Shown here: positions 27,982-37,105 of the stretch, in pieces
Numbering within the stretch: the stretch's first letter is position 1
Layout of the letters: each line of letters begins with the position of its first letter
Assembly (NCBI RefSeq): GCF_900302445.1
Contig: NZ_ONZF01000008.1
Location: 62,001 to 126,000 of the forward strand
Length of the DNA: 64,000 nucleotides
Origin: Palleronia abyssalis
GTDB taxonomy: Bacteria > Pseudomonadota > Alphaproteobacteria > Rhodobacterales > Rhodobacteraceae
Direction: 5' to 3'
Program-made: the position numbers and the translations under genes
The notes under the pieces: model-generated
The model's database searches: none
What the model was told of the DNA's origin: nothing
Seen by the model: the letters and a program-made list of their open reading frames with translations, nothing else

Positions 27982-28000
27982 TGCAATTCAGTTGCAACTG
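27982..28000. promoter_or_regulatory. Candidate Mur/Fur-family operator between sitA and mur
   Basis: Overlapping dyads in the divergent control region: TGCAA-N5-TTGCA at 27982-27996 and a perfect 12-base palindrome CAGTTGCAACTG at 27989-28000. A third copy of the half site, GCAACTG, lies at 27962-27968. The arrangement suits a dimeric metal regulator controlling both sitABCD and its own gene, as described for Mur in rhizobia. That the neighbouring Fur-family protein is the binder is inference. Confidence 0.5.
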
Positions 28001-28025
28001 GGATCTTGCCGGTGAATGCGGTGAA

Positions 28026-28463
28026 GTGCATGAAAGGGCCATGGCCGGAGCACACAGAACCAAGCGCCTGACCGACGCCCTGCGTTCGGACGGCATTCGT
28101 ATCACGCGGCAGCGGGCCGCCCTGCTGGAGATCATCGCGACATCGGACGACCACCCCGACGCGGTCGAACTGCACCGCCGTGCCAGCGATGAAGTGCCGG
28201 GGTTATCGATTTCGACGGTTTACCGCACGCTCGCGGCGCTCGAGGAGCATGGCGTCATTCAGCGCCATCAGTTCCAGGGCGACACGGCCCGGTTCGAACA
28301 TGCGGATACGGCGCATCACGACCACATGATCGACGTCGACAGTGGCGAGGTGATCGAGTTCCGCTCGGACCGGATCGAGGAGCTGCAGGCCGAGCTGGCC
28401 CGCGAAATGGGGTACGACATCGTCAGTCACCGCATGGAGCTTTACGTTCGCAAGCGGGACTGA
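28026..28463 (+). CDS. mur: Fur-family metal regulator, probably Mur (manganese-responsive)
   Basis: A Fur-family protein of 140-145 residues. The winged helix spans about 15-85 (ITRQRAALLEII, then SISTVYRTLAALEEHGVI), and the dimer/metal domain contains HADTAHHDHMIDVDSGEVIEF. Alphaproteobacterial Fur homologues beside sitABCD act as Mn(II)-dependent repressors of that operon (Mur). The start is uncertain between GTG 28026 and ATG 28041, neither with a strong ribosome site; the shorter form begins MAGAHRTKRL. It is divergent from sitA and converges with the helicase gene. Confidence 0.83.
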   Translation: MHERAMAGAHRTKRLTDALRSDGIRITRQRAALLEIIATSDDHPDAVELHRRASDEVPGLSISTVYRTLAALEEHGVIQRHQFQGDTARFEHADTAHHDHMIDVDSGEVIEFRSDRIEELQAELAREMGYDIVSHRMELYVRKRD

Positions 28464-28475
28464 CGGGTCGCGTCG

Positions 28476-30539
28476 TTAGCCCTTGCGGCGGGGTTTCGCG
28501 TCACCACCGCGCTGGGGCGGGCCGGACTTCTTACCACCGGGCCGGGGCTTTCCGGGGCGTTCCATCCGCTTGGACGTGTCCGAGGCACCGGCCCGAAGGC
28601 CCGGCTTGGATGGTGGGCCTTTCGGCTTGGCACCCGGTCCTGCCGACTTGGGACGCGACGATGCGCCGGGCGCGCCGCCATGCTTCGACGCCGCGCGCTT
28701 AGGCCTTTCATCCGCAGTGTTGGGGCGCGGGCGTTCCGTTCCCTCGGGGCGGGGGCCCTTACTGTCCGCGCGCGGTCCTTTGCCCTCGGGCCGAGGTCCC
28801 TTGGGTCCGGGGCGGGGCGCGGTCGGCTTGCCGGCCTTCGGAGGTCGTGGCTCCTCTTGCGACTTTGGCCGCGCGGTTTGCATGGGGGCAGGATGTTCGG
28901 GGGCCGGCCGTTGCGGGGCGGGACGGGGCGCGGCGGAGCGTGGCTTCGGTGCCTCGGATCGGGACTGGTCGGCCCCGTCCGCGGCTTTGGCGGTCACATC
29001 GCCTTCCAGCACACCACCAGCTCCCAGACGTTCCAGGAAGCCGGGCAGGGCGGCGGCGGTAAGCTCGACCTGCGTTTCCTTGGCCTCGACCCGGATCTTT
29101 CCGATCTGCGACTTTTCCAGCCCTCCTGCGCGGCACAGAAGCGGCAACAGCCACCGCGGCTCGGCGTTCTTGTCGCGGCCCACGGAAAGAACGACCCAGG
29201 CCGAGGGGCCGAAAGGCGCGCGGTCGACCTCTTTGCCGGGAGCGCCGCGCGTGTTCAGCTCTTCGGGGGCCGAAAGCCGCGCCCGATAAAGCTTCAGGCA
29301 CGCCACCGCGATCCGGGCGGGATCGTGCATCTCCATCAATGTCGCGGCGAAGGCGGCTTCGTCTTCGGTCGGCTCTTCGCTCCACGCGGGGTCGTCCAGC
29401 AGGCGCTGCTCGTCCTTGCGCAGGATTTCGTCCGCGTCCGGGGCGGTCACCCACTCGGCTTCGATCTTGGCCCATTTCAGCAGACGAGCGGCCTTCTTGG
29501 AGGCTTTGTCCGGAACGATGAGGGCCGAGATCCCCTTGCGTCCGGCACGGCCGGTTCGCCCGGACCTGTGCAACAGTGCCTCAGTATTGGTTGGCAGATC
29601 GGCATGGATCACGAGGGCGAGGTTCGGAAGGTCGATGCCGCGCGCGGCCACGTCGGTCGCAACGCAGACCCGGGCCCGCCCGTCGCGCATGGCCTGAAGC
29701 GCGTGGCCACGCTCGTCCTGGCTGAGCTCGCCCGACAAGCTGACGACCGACAGGCCGCGGTTCGAGATCCGGGCGGTCAGGCGGGCGACCGCCGCGCGGG
29801 TGTTGGCAAAGACGATTGCGGTTGGCGCGTCGTGAAAGCGCAGCAGGTTGATGATCGCATTCTCGCCATCCTGCGGGGCGACCTGCACCGCCTGATAGGC
29901 GATGTCGGCATGCTGGCGCGCACCTGAACCGGTGTTCACGCGCACGGCGTCACGCTGGAACGCCTTGGCCATTTCGGCAATGGCCGGCGGCACGGTGGCC
30001 GAGAACATCAGCGTGCGTCGGGTCTCGGGCGCGGCGGCCAGCATGAACTCCAGATCCTCGCGAAAGCCCAGGTCCAGCATCTCGTCCGCTTCGTCCAGGA
30101 CCACGGCCCGGATATCTGTCAGCTCCAGCGCGCCGCGGGTGATGTGGTCGCGCAAACGTCCCGGTGTGCCGACGACGATGTGGGCCCCATGGTCCAGTGC
30201 ACGGCGTTCCTGCCTCGCGTCCATCCCGCCGATGCAGGGCACGACGCGCGCGCCGGCCTTGGCGTAAAGCCAGGTCAGTTCCCGCTCCACCTGCAACGCA
30301 AGCTCACGGGTGGGCGCCACGACCAAGGCCAGAGGTGCAGCAGCCGGACCCAGGCGATCCGTTTCGCCCATGAGCGTTTGCGCGATCGCCAAACCGAATC
30401 CCACGGTCTTGCCCGACCCGGTTTGTGCCGAAACCAGCAGATCGGCGTCGGCGAGTTCTGGCGCCGAGACTGCGGTCTGCACGTCGGTCAGCGTGTCGAA
30501 CCCACGCTCGGCGAGGGCTTCGGATAGGGTCGTTATCAT
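28476..30539 (-). CDS. DEAD-box ATP-dependent RNA helicase (DeaD/CsdA-like)
   Basis: A protein of 687 residues. The helicase core (1-370) has motif I AQTGSGKT, Ia PTRELALQ, II LDEADEMLD, III SAT and VI HRSGRTGRAGRKG. A DbpA-type RNA-binding domain lies around 460-535 (WVVLSVGRDKNAEPRWLLPL). The last 150 residues are a basic, low-complexity Pro/Arg/Lys/Gly tail with repeated GPRPEGKGPR-like units, probably disordered and RNA-binding. The role is likely ribosome assembly and cold-shock RNA remodelling, as for DeaD. The gene starts 120 bases upstream of the gph stop and stands alone. Confidence 0.92.
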   Translation of the reverse strand: MITTLSEALAERGFDTLTDVQTAVSAPELADADLLVSAQTGSGKTVGFGLAIAQTLMGETDRLGPAAAPLALVVAPTRELALQVERELTWLYAKAGARVVPCIGGMDARQERRALDHGAHIVVGTPGRLRDHITRGALELTDIRAVVLDEADEMLDLGFREDLEFMLAAAPETRRTLMFSATVPPAIAEMAKAFQRDAVRVNTGSGARQHADIAYQAVQVAPQDGENAIINLLRFHDAPTAIVFANTRAAVARLTARISNRGLSVVSLSGELSQDERGHALQAMRDGRARVCVATDVAARGIDLPNLALVIHADLPTNTEALLHRSGRTGRAGRKGISALIVPDKASKKAARLLKWAKIEAEWVTAPDADEILRKDEQRLLDDPAWSEEPTEDEAAFAATLMEMHDPARIAVACLKLYRARLSAPEELNTRGAPGKEVDRAPFGPSAWVVLSVGRDKNAEPRWLLPLLCRAGGLEKSQIGKIRVEAKETQVELTAAALPGFLERLGAGGVLEGDVTAKAADGADQSRSEAPKPRSAAPRPAPQRPAPEHPAPMQTARPKSQEEPRPPKAGKPTAPRPGPKGPRPEGKGPRADSKGPRPEGTERPRPNTADERPKRAASKHGGAPGASSRPKSAGPGAKPKGPPSKPGLRAGASDTSKRMERPGKPRPGGKKSGPPQRGGDAKPRRKG

Positions 30540-30660
30540 GCGGGGATCGTCCAGTCGGAAAAGGGGCAGCGCGCCGGAAGGGTGCGGGAAGAGCCTGCCT
30601 TAAAGGCAAGCGAGCGCGACGTCCAACGAAAGTTGCGCGCCCGGGAACACGTTCGCGGGA

Positions 30661-31326
30661 CTACCTGACATGCGCATAATGCAAAAGGGCCGGCATGTCC
30701 GGCCAGGCCGAGAACCGTGCGGCGTGGGGCAGATCAGCGGGCGGTGCCTTGCGGTATCCTTCGGTGAACAGAAGGAACGGGATCCCCGCCGCTTCGGCTG
30801 TGGCGGCATCGACCTCGCTGTCGCCCACATAGATCGCCGCACCCTGACCCAGCGCGTGAAACGCGGCCAGAAGCGGCGAAGGATCGGGCTTGCGGCGGGG
30901 CAAGGTGTCACCACCGATCACGACGTCGAAGAAGCCGTCCAAGTCGAGATGCTGCATGACGGCGCGCGCGGGACTTTCGGGCTTGTTGGTGCAAAGGCCC
31001 AAGGCATGACCGTCCGCGCAGAGTCGCGCCAGCGTTTCGATCACGTCGGGATAGGGCGTCGTCAGGTCGACGGCGGTCTCGTATAGGTCCAGGAATGCGT
31101 CCAGAACCCGGTCCCGGTTGGCTTCGGGCAGGCTGCGGGCCGCCATCATGCGATCGACGAACACCGGTGCGCCATTGCCGATGAAGGATTGCACCTCGTC
31201 GCGATCGAGGGGCGGGACACCTTCGCGCGCCAATACCGTGTTGGCCGCCTGGCGGATGTCGGGGGCCGAGTCGATCAGCGTGCCGTCGAGGTCGAAGACG
31301 ATGCGGAGGGGCGTGTCGCGATCCAT
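30661..31326 (-). CDS. gph: Phosphoglycolate phosphatase (HAD family)
   Basis: A HAD hydrolase of 221 residues that dephosphorylates 2-phosphoglycolate formed by Rubisco oxygenation or DNA repair. Motif I is FDLDGTLIDS, motif II LCTNKPES, motif III RRKPDPSPLL and motif IV YVGDSEVDA. The cap helix region after residue 15 matches the Gph subgroup. It diverges from the DUF2177 gene. Other HAD phosphatases of this size are possible, so the substrate is a family-level call. Confidence 0.85.
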   Translation of the reverse strand: MDRDTPLRIVFDLDGTLIDSAPDIRQAANTVLAREGVPPLDRDEVQSFIGNGAPVFVDRMMAARSLPEANRDRVLDAFLDLYETAVDLTTPYPDVIETLARLCADGHALGLCTNKPESPARAVMQHLDLDGFFDVVIGGDTLPRRKPDPSPLLAAFHALGQGAAIYVGDSEVDAATAEAAGIPFLLFTEGYRKAPPADLPHAARFSAWPDMPALLHYAHVR

Positions 31327-31421
31327 CCGCCCCGAATGCCGTGGCTGTTCGGTCTCGTCAATCGCCGCCTTTCCGCGGAAGCCCGGCGGCCCATATGCCC
31401 GGGCAACCCGGCGGAGGTCTC

Positions 31422-31814
31422 ATGTTCCCACTCTATCTCGCGACGGCTCTGATCTTCCTGATCCTGGACACGGCCGTTCTGAAACTGTTGCTGCGCCCGG
31501 TATTTGCGCGCGCCATGGGGCCGACCATGCGGGATGGCCCGCGGGTCCTTCCGGCCGCAATCTTCTACCTTGGCTATGCCGCCGGGCTGGTCTGGCTGAT
31601 CTCGCTTCCCGCGATGATGGACGGGCTTCCGGTGCAGGCCGCGTTGAGGGGAGCGGTTCTGGGTGCCGTCGCCTATGGCACGTCCGAGTTTCGGGCGATG
31701 TCGATGCTGCGTCCCTGGCGGTGGTCGCTGGTGGTCATTGGCAGCCTGTGGGGCGCTTTCGCGACGGGACTGGCCGCCTGGGCCGGGGTGCTGCTGGTCC
31801 TGCGCTTCCCGTAA
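31422..31814 (+). CDS. DUF2177 membrane protein
   Basis: A protein of 130 residues with four predicted membrane helices and the DUF2177 blocks AIFYLGYAAGLVWL and GAVLGAVAYGTSEF. Function unknown. The ATG at 31422 has GGAGG four bases upstream; the frame is open further upstream but overlaps gph antisense without conserved sequence. Monocistronic as far as can be seen. Confidence 0.82.
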   Translation: MFPLYLATALIFLILDTAVLKLLLRPVFARAMGPTMRDGPRVLPAAIFYLGYAAGLVWLISLPAMMDGLPVQAALRGAVLGAVAYGTSEFRAMSMLRPWRWSLVVIGSLWGAFATGLAAWAGVLLVLRFP

Positions 31815-31917
31815 GGAGGGCGGACCGTTTCCCGGCCTCTGATTGACCGTGACGCAGGGCGCGCTTACGCTTCGGAACAAGGCCGCGTGACGGCCATCGC
31901 AGTCGAGAGGGACAGTC

Positions 31918-32238
31918 ATGAAACGAACCGTCATAGCCGCCGCCGTGGGACTTGCCGGCCTTGCCGCGCCTGCGCTCGCTGAAGTTCATCCGCCGGCCGT
32001 CTTCGCCTACACGACCCATGAGAACTATTGCCCGAACGGTCTGCAACCCGTGACGATCAACGGGATCGTCTCTTGTGGCACCCCGAACCAGCCGATCACG
32101 TATCGACAGGTGATGACGCACCCCGTCCAGCGCACGCATCCGCCGCGGAAGGCGATGCGATCGCATTACCAGCGTTCGACTGGCATCCCGCTCAAGGGCG
32201 GCGACGTCTACGTGCCTTCGGGCAAGGGCATCGATTGA
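31918..32238 (+). CDS. Small secreted protein of unknown function
   Basis: A protein of 106 residues with signal peptide MKRTVIAAAVGLAGLAAPALA^EV. The mature part of about 85 residues has two cysteines (ENYCPNG and IVSCGTP), spaced as for one disulfide, and a basic C-terminal half rich in His, Arg and Pro. I do not recognise a characterised family. GAGAGGG lies before the ATG. A perfect ten-base hairpin follows the stop. Confidence 0.75.
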   Translation: MKRTVIAAAVGLAGLAAPALAEVHPPAVFAYTTHENYCPNGLQPVTINGIVSCGTPNQPITYRQVMTHPVQRTHPPRKAMRSHYQRSTGIPLKGGDVYVPSGKGID

Positions 32239-32245
32239 AACGAGC

Positions 32246-32272
32246 ATGGCCCGCCTTTCGGGGGCGGGCCAT
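32246..32272. terminator. Hairpin between converging genes, possible bidirectional terminator
   Basis: A perfect ten-base stem, ATGGCCCGCC and its complement, with a seven-base loop, eight bases after the stop of the small secreted protein and 25 bases from the end of the convergent cold-shock gene. There is no strong T run on either side, so termination strength is uncertain. Confidence 0.55.
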
Positions 32273-32296
32273 GTCGTCGGAACCGGAAGGCCGGAC

Positions 32297-32503
32297 TTAG
32301 AGGGGCTGAAGCTCGCCCGCGGATTCGCGGCCGTCACGACCCGAGATCAACTCGTAGCTGATCTTCTGGTTGTCGGCGAGGCCGGTCAGACCTGCCCGTT
32401 CAACGGCAGAGATGTGGACGAACACATCCTTTCCGCCGCCATCGGGTGCGATGAAGCCATAGCCTTTGGTGGTGTTGAACCATTTCACGGTGCCAGTCGG
32501 CAT
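32297..32503 (-). CDS. Cold-shock domain protein (CspA family)
   Basis: A single cold-shock domain of 68 residues that binds single-stranded RNA or DNA. RNP1 is KGYGFIAP and RNP2 is VFVHISAVE; the start MPTGTVKWFN is typical. The variant HISAVERAGL and the C-terminal EL-x-S/P ending are common in alphaproteobacterial Csp proteins. Its 165-base upstream region, shared with the divergent ArsC/Spx-like gene, probably holds the promoter and a 5' leader. Confidence 0.95.
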   Translation of the reverse strand: MPTGTVKWFNTTKGYGFIAPDGGGKDVFVHISAVERAGLTGLADNQKISYELISGRDGRESAGELQPL

Positions 32504-32668
32504 ACCTTATCTCCTATACGTGCCGCGGAGGGCGGCGTCGGTTGCAGCCAGTGTCTTCCAAGTCAGGCTACTCTCAGGAGTGGTCGCCGTAGAAAGATTG
32601 GCGCTTCGAATCTGAGGGCAATATGCCGTGTTTTGCAAGCAAAGTGTTGATGACGGAACGATGACGCG

Positions 32669-32992
32669 ATGAAACTGTATGGCCTTAAGACATGCGATAC
32701 GTGCCGCAAGGCTTTGACTAATCTCAAGAACCTGGGCTTCGATGTCGAATTCGTCGACATCCGCGCTGACCCTTTGCCGCAGGCCGATCTGGAGCGTTTC
32801 GCTGAAGCTTTCGGCGATGATCTGCTCAATCGACGGTCAACGACATGGCGAGGCCTGTCGGAGGATCAGAGGCAGATGCCGCCTGTCCAGCTTGTGGCAA
32901 CTTACCCGGCGGTGATGAAGCGCCCCGTAATCGAACGGGGCGACCAGCTTTACCTAGGCTGGTCTTCCCAAGTTCAGGCGCGGATCACTTAA
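32669..32992 (+). CDS. ArsC/Spx-family (YffB-like) thioredoxin-fold protein
   Basis: A protein of 107 residues with thioredoxin-like fold and motif [11 protein letters not shown] near the N-terminus, then the family's [12 protein letters not shown] and [16 protein letters not shown] segments. The Cys-x2-Cys pattern and length match the Spx/YffB branch of the ArsC family, usually of unknown or glutathione-linked function, not a proven arsenate reductase. No ars gene is adjacent. Its end overlaps the convergent thrS by eight bases. Confidence 0.82.
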   Translation: MKLYGLKTCDTCRKALTNLKNLGFDVEFVDIRADPLPQADLERFAEAFGDDLLNRRSTTWRGLSEDQRQMPPVQLVATYPAVMKRPVIERGDQLYLGWSSQVQARIT

Positions 32993-34931
32993 GGTCCGGG
33001 GGCGTCGCTTCGGCGGCCAGCTTGGCGACGGCCTCGTCCAGCGTCAGCGTGGATTGGTGCTTTTCGCCCAAGCGGCGCATGGAAACGCTGCGATCCTCGA
33101 CCTCGCGCGCCCCGATGGCGAGGATCGCGGGCACCTTGCCCAGCGAATGCTCGCGGACCTTGTAGTTGATCTTCTCGTTCCGGGTATCGACCTCGACACG
33201 CAGACCTGCCTTGCGCAGCGCGACTGCCACCTCGTGGGCATAGTCGTCCGCGTCCGACACGATTGTCGCCACAACCACCTGCCGCGGGGCAAGCCACAGG
33301 GGCAGGCGACCGGCGCTGTCTTCGATCAGGATGCCGATGAACCGCTCGAAACTGCCCAACACCGCGCGGTGCAGCATGTAGGGGCGATGCTTCGCGCCGT
33401 CCTGGCCGATATATGTCGCGTCCAGACGCTCGGGCAGGTTGGGATCGACCTGAAGGGTGCCGCACTGCCAGTCCCGCCCGATCGCGTCGGTCAGGACGAA
33501 TTCGAGCTTCGGTCCATAAAACGCGCCCTCGCCCGGGTTCAGCTCGAACGCATATCCCGCCGCCTCGCAGGCGTTTCGCAAAGCGGCCTCGACCCGGTCC
33601 CAGCTTTCGTCCGAACCGATCCGTTGCTCGGGCCGGTCCGAGAACTTGATCCGCCACGAGGTGAACCCGAGATCGGCATAAATCGCCGCCAGCATCTCGA
33701 TGAAGCGGCGGGTCTCGTCCTCGATCTGCTCCTCGGTGCAGAAGATATGCGCGTCGTCCTGGGTGAAGCCGCGCACCCGCATGATCCCGTGCAGCGCGCC
33801 CGACGGCTCGTAGCGGTTGCATGACCCGAACTCGGCCATGCGTAGGGGCAAATCGCGATAGGATTTGAGGCCCTGGTTGTACACTTGGACGTGGCAGGGG
33901 CAGTTCATGGGTTTCAGGGCGTTCACCGCTTTTTCGCGGGCGTGCTCCTCGTCGACTTCGACGATGAACATGTGATCCTGATACTTGTCCCAGTGGCCCG
34001 ACGCCTCCCACAGCTTTCGATCGACGACCTGCGGCGTGTTCACCTCGACATAGCCATGCGCGCGCTGGCGGCGGCGCATATAGTCCTGAAGCGCGACGTA
34101 GATGTTCCATCCGTTCGGGTGCCAGAAGACTTGGCCCGGCGCCTCTTCCTGCATATGGAACAGGTCCATCTCGCGCCCGAGGCGGCGGTGGTCGCGCTTG
34201 GCGGCCTCCTCCAGCATGGTCAGATGGGCATCGAGCTCCTTCTTTGACTTGAAGGCCACGCCATAGATGCGCTGAAGCATGGCGCGCGAGCTATCGCCAC
34301 GCCAATAGGCGCCGGCGAGCGACATCAGCTTGAAGGCATCCTGCGGGACCTGCCCGGTGTGCTGAAGGTGCGGACCCCGGCAGAGGTCCTGCCAGTCGCC
34401 GTGCCAGTACATGCGCAGCGGCTCGTCGCCGGGAATGGCCTCGATCAGCTCGACCTTGTAGGGTTCGCCCTGGTCCTCGTAATGGGCGACGGCGCGCGGA
34501 CGATCCCAGACCTCCGTGCGAACTTCATCCTTCAGGGCAATGATTTCCTTCATCTTCTTCTCGATCAGGCCGAGGTCTTCGGGGGTGAAGGGCTCGGCCC
34601 GGTCGAAATCGTAGTACCAGCCGTTCTGGATCACCGGGCCAATCGTGACTTTCACGTCTGGCCAGATCTCCTGCACAGCGCGGGCCATGATATGGGCCAG
34701 GTCGTGGCGGATCAGCTCATAGGCCGCCGCGTCGTCGTCCATGGTGTGGATCGCGATGGCGCTGTCCTGCTCGATCGGCCATTGAAGGTCCCAATGCCGA
34801 CCGTCGATGGACGCGGAAATTGCCTTTTTCGACAGTGACTTCGAGATCGAAGCTGCCACATCGGCGGCGGTCACGCCGGCGTCGAACTGGCGTGCATTGC
34901 CGTCGGGAAATGTAAGGGAGATTTGGGCCAT
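32985..34931 (-). CDS. thrS: Threonyl-tRNA synthetase
   Basis: Charges tRNA-Thr with threonine. A class II synthetase of 648 residues. An N-terminal TGS domain (about 1-60) is followed by the editing domain ([13 protein letters not shown]...WYYDF), then the catalytic core with the zinc-binding MNCPCH and [13 protein letters not shown], and the anticodon-binding domain at the C-terminus. GAGGAGG lies seven bases before the ATG at 34931; an earlier in-frame ATG is not supported. No T-box or leader peptide was seen upstream. Confidence 0.97.
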   Translation of the reverse strand: MAQISLTFPDGNARQFDAGVTAADVAASISKSLSKKAISASIDGRHWDLQWPIEQDSAIAIHTMDDDAAAYELIRHDLAHIMARAVQEIWPDVKVTIGPVIQNGWYYDFDRAEPFTPEDLGLIEKKMKEIIALKDEVRTEVWDRPRAVAHYEDQGEPYKVELIEAIPGDEPLRMYWHGDWQDLCRGPHLQHTGQVPQDAFKLMSLAGAYWRGDSSRAMLQRIYGVAFKSKKELDAHLTMLEEAAKRDHRRLGREMDLFHMQEEAPGQVFWHPNGWNIYVALQDYMRRRQRAHGYVEVNTPQVVDRKLWEASGHWDKYQDHMFIVEVDEEHAREKAVNALKPMNCPCHVQVYNQGLKSYRDLPLRMAEFGSCNRYEPSGALHGIMRVRGFTQDDAHIFCTEEQIEDETRRFIEMLAAIYADLGFTSWRIKFSDRPEQRIGSDESWDRVEAALRNACEAAGYAFELNPGEGAFYGPKLEFVLTDAIGRDWQCGTLQVDPNLPERLDATYIGQDGAKHRPYMLHRAVLGSFERFIGILIEDSAGRLPLWLAPRQVVVATIVSDADDYAHEVAVALRKAGLRVEVDTRNEKINYKVREHSLGKVPAILAIGAREVEDRSVSMRRLGEKHQSTLTLDEAVAKLAAEATPPDLK

Positions 34932-35093
34932 GCTCGGGCCTCCTCGTCGGTTTGGCGCCCACGGAACGCCCGGTTGCAAGTATGTGGCGTCCAGATGGAC
35001 GGCGCCGCGGCACCTGTCAAGTCGAAGCGGTACTTGCTCGGCTAGGCTGTGGGGCCCTGCGGCCTATGTCCGACTCGGGCAGCGGAGGGCGCG

Positions 35094-36368
35094 ATGGGCA
35101 GGACCGGTTTCGAAGAAACGGTGTTTGAGGCGCTGACGGACGACACGTCCGCGCCGGCCGGTCTGACGCCAGAGGCGCAGGGGGCCGAAGCGGGGTCGTT
35201 CCTGCGCCATGTCGCGTCCCTGTCGATGACCAAACTGGCCGACGGCCTTTTATCCCCCAAGCTGGTGCTGTCCTGGCTTCTGACGCATCTGGGGGCCGGG
35301 TCGATCCTGGTCGGTCTTCTGGTCCCAATTCGGGAGAGCCTTGCGCTTCTGCCGCAGCTTTTCACCGCGCCGCGACTTCAGGCCATGGCGCGACGGAAAT
35401 GGGCCTGGGCCATCGGGTCGGCCGTCCAGGGGGGCGCATGCGCGGGCATCGTCGCAGTCGCGCTGACGCTCCAGGGAAACGCGGCCGGCGTGGCCATCTG
35501 CGCCCTTCTGGCGGTTCTGGCGCTTGCACGCTCGATCTGTTCGGTCACGTACAAGGACGTCCTGGGCAAGACCGTGGGGGCCGCGCGGCGGGGATCGGCG
35601 ACCGGTTTCGCAGCCAGCTTCGCAAGTTTCGGCGTCATCGTGTTTGCCGCGATCCTCGTGCTGTGGAACGAAACGCGACTGGGACTGGTGCTGGGCGCAC
35701 TGGCTGTTGCGGCGGGCCTCTGGCTGGGTGCGGCGCTGGTCTTCGCCGGCCTGCGAGAGGCGCCTGAACCGGGCAGAAACGAAGGAACGCCATGGGGACA
35801 GCTGCGCCTTCTGCGTCAGGATCGCGGTCTGGCGCGGTTCATCGTGGTGCGTGGGCTTTTGACATCGACCGCGCTGGCGCCGCCCTACCTGATTTTGCTC
35901 GGCCCCGAAGACGGCGCGTTCTCACGCTTGGGCGCACTGCTGCTGGCCAGCGCGGCGGCGTCGTTCCTGTCGTCCTATGTATGGGGGAGGTTCGCGGACC
36001 GCTCTTCCCGCCGGGTTCTTGCGGCCTCGGGCGGCATTGGCGCCGTCGCGCTGGCAGGGGCGCCGATCCTGGTGGGCGCGGGGTTTGCCGGAACATGGTG
36101 GGGTTTGCCGTCGGTGTTGTTCCTGCTGATGATCGCCTATCACGGGGTGCGACAGGGGCGGTCGACCTATCTTGTGGACATGGCGCCCGAGGACCGACGC
36201 TCGGCCTATACGGCGGTGTCGAACACGGTCATCGGTGTCGTGCTGATGGGATCGGGCGTGTTCGGGGCTGTGGCCTCGATGGCGGGGGCAAGCGTCACGC
36301 TGTGGCTATTCGCAATGATGTCGGGCGCGGCCGCGTGGGTTGCGCTGGGACTGAAGGAAGTGGAGTGA
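35094..36368 (+). CDS. Major facilitator superfamily transporter
   Basis: A protein of 424 residues with about eleven or twelve hydrophobic segments and a hydrophilic N-terminal tail of about 55 residues. A central loop (GLREAPEPGRNEGTPWG) separates the two halves. Conserved MFS-like turns are present (GRFADRSSRRVLA), but no substrate can be assigned. GGAGG lies five bases before the ATG. The gene is followed two bases later by an alpha/beta hydrolase, so the three genes up to 38061 form one operon. Confidence 0.78.
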   Translation: MGRTGFEETVFEALTDDTSAPAGLTPEAQGAEAGSFLRHVASLSMTKLADGLLSPKLVLSWLLTHLGAGSILVGLLVPIRESLALLPQLFTAPRLQAMARRKWAWAIGSAVQGGACAGIVAVALTLQGNAAGVAICALLAVLALARSICSVTYKDVLGKTVGAARRGSATGFAASFASFGVIVFAAILVLWNETRLGLVLGALAVAAGLWLGAALVFAGLREAPEPGRNEGTPWGQLRLLRQDRGLARFIVVRGLLTSTALAPPYLILLGPEDGAFSRLGALLLASAAASFLSSYVWGRFADRSSRRVLAASGGIGAVALAGAPILVGAGFAGTWWGLPSVLFLLMIAYHGVRQGRSTYLVDMAPEDRRSAYTAVSNTVIGVVLMGSGVFGAVASMAGASVTLWLFAMMSGAAAWVALGLKEVE

Positions 36369-36370
36369 GA

Positions 36371-37105
36371 ATGCAGGTGCTGGATACGGAGCAGGGGCGC
36401 CGGATTGCCTATCATCGGACCGAAGGGGCGTGGCCGTGGATCGTTTTCCTGGGCGGGTTCAAATCGGACATGGGGGGCACCAAGGCGGTTCACCTCGAAG
36501 ACTGGGCGCAGAAGCGGGGGCAGGCGTTCCTGAGGTTCGACTATTCGGGGCACGGGGAAAGCTCGGGCACGTTCGAGGACGGGTCCATCGGGGATTGGGC
36601 CGAAGACGCGGTGGCGGCAATCAAGGCGCTGACCGAAGGACCCGTCGTGTTGGTCGGATCCAGCATGGGGGGATGGATCTCCTTGCTCGTCGCACAGCGT
36701 GTCGAACGGGTCGCCGGGATGGTGGGGATCGCGGCGGCGCCCGATTTCACCGAGGATTCGATGTGGGCCGGGTTCGACGCGGCTCAGCGCGAGGCCCTTG
36801 CGCGAGAAGGTCGGGTTGCGCTGCCATCGGAATATGGGGAACCCTACGTGATCACGAAGCGCCTGATCGAGGAGGGGCGCGGTTCGCTTGTTCTGCGCAC
36901 GCCGGTCGCGCCGTTCGGGCCGGTGAGGCTTCTGCAGGGGACCGAGGATGCCGACGTGACGCGCGAGACGGCCTTGCGATTGCTGGACCATCTGGACGGG
37001 GATGTTCGGCTGACCCTGGTGAAAGGGGCGGACCACCGGTTTTCGACGCCGGCTTGCCTTACGATGATCGAGAACGCCATCGACGAGGTGATCGAATGCG
37101 CCTGA
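36371..37105 (+). CDS. Alpha/beta hydrolase (ABHD10/thioesterase-like)
   Basis: A soluble hydrolase of 244 residues. It has the oxyanion segment FLGGFKSDMGGTKA, the nucleophile elbow GSSMGG (Ser), FDYSGHGESSG, and the late catalytic His in GADHRFS. This set resembles the ABHD10-like acyl-protein thioesterase or esterase group. It starts two bases after the MFS stop and its end overlaps the next hydrolase by ten bases, so the products are made together. The substrate is unknown. Confidence 0.82.
   Translation: MQVLDTEQGRRIAYHRTEGAWPWIVFLGGFKSDMGGTKAVHLEDWAQKRGQAFLRFDYSGHGESSGTFEDGSIGDWAEDAVAAIKALTEGPVVLVGSSMGGWISLLVAQRVERVAGMVGIAAAPDFTEDSMWAGFDAAQREALAREGRVALPSEYGEPYVITKRLIEEGRGSLVLRTPVAPFGPVRLLQGTEDADVTRETALRLLDHLDGDVRLTLVKGADHRFSTPACLTMIENAIDEVIECA

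Noticed and set aside
28680-29927. Plus-strand frame of 415 residues opposite the helicase
   Set aside because: All helicase motifs are on the minus strand; the antisense product is low-complexity and has no ribosome site.
32669-32992. Arsenate reductase call for the small ArsC-family protein
   Set aside because: It belongs to the Spx/YffB branch by length and motif, and no arsenic gene is adjacent; the arsenic operon has its own reductase domain.
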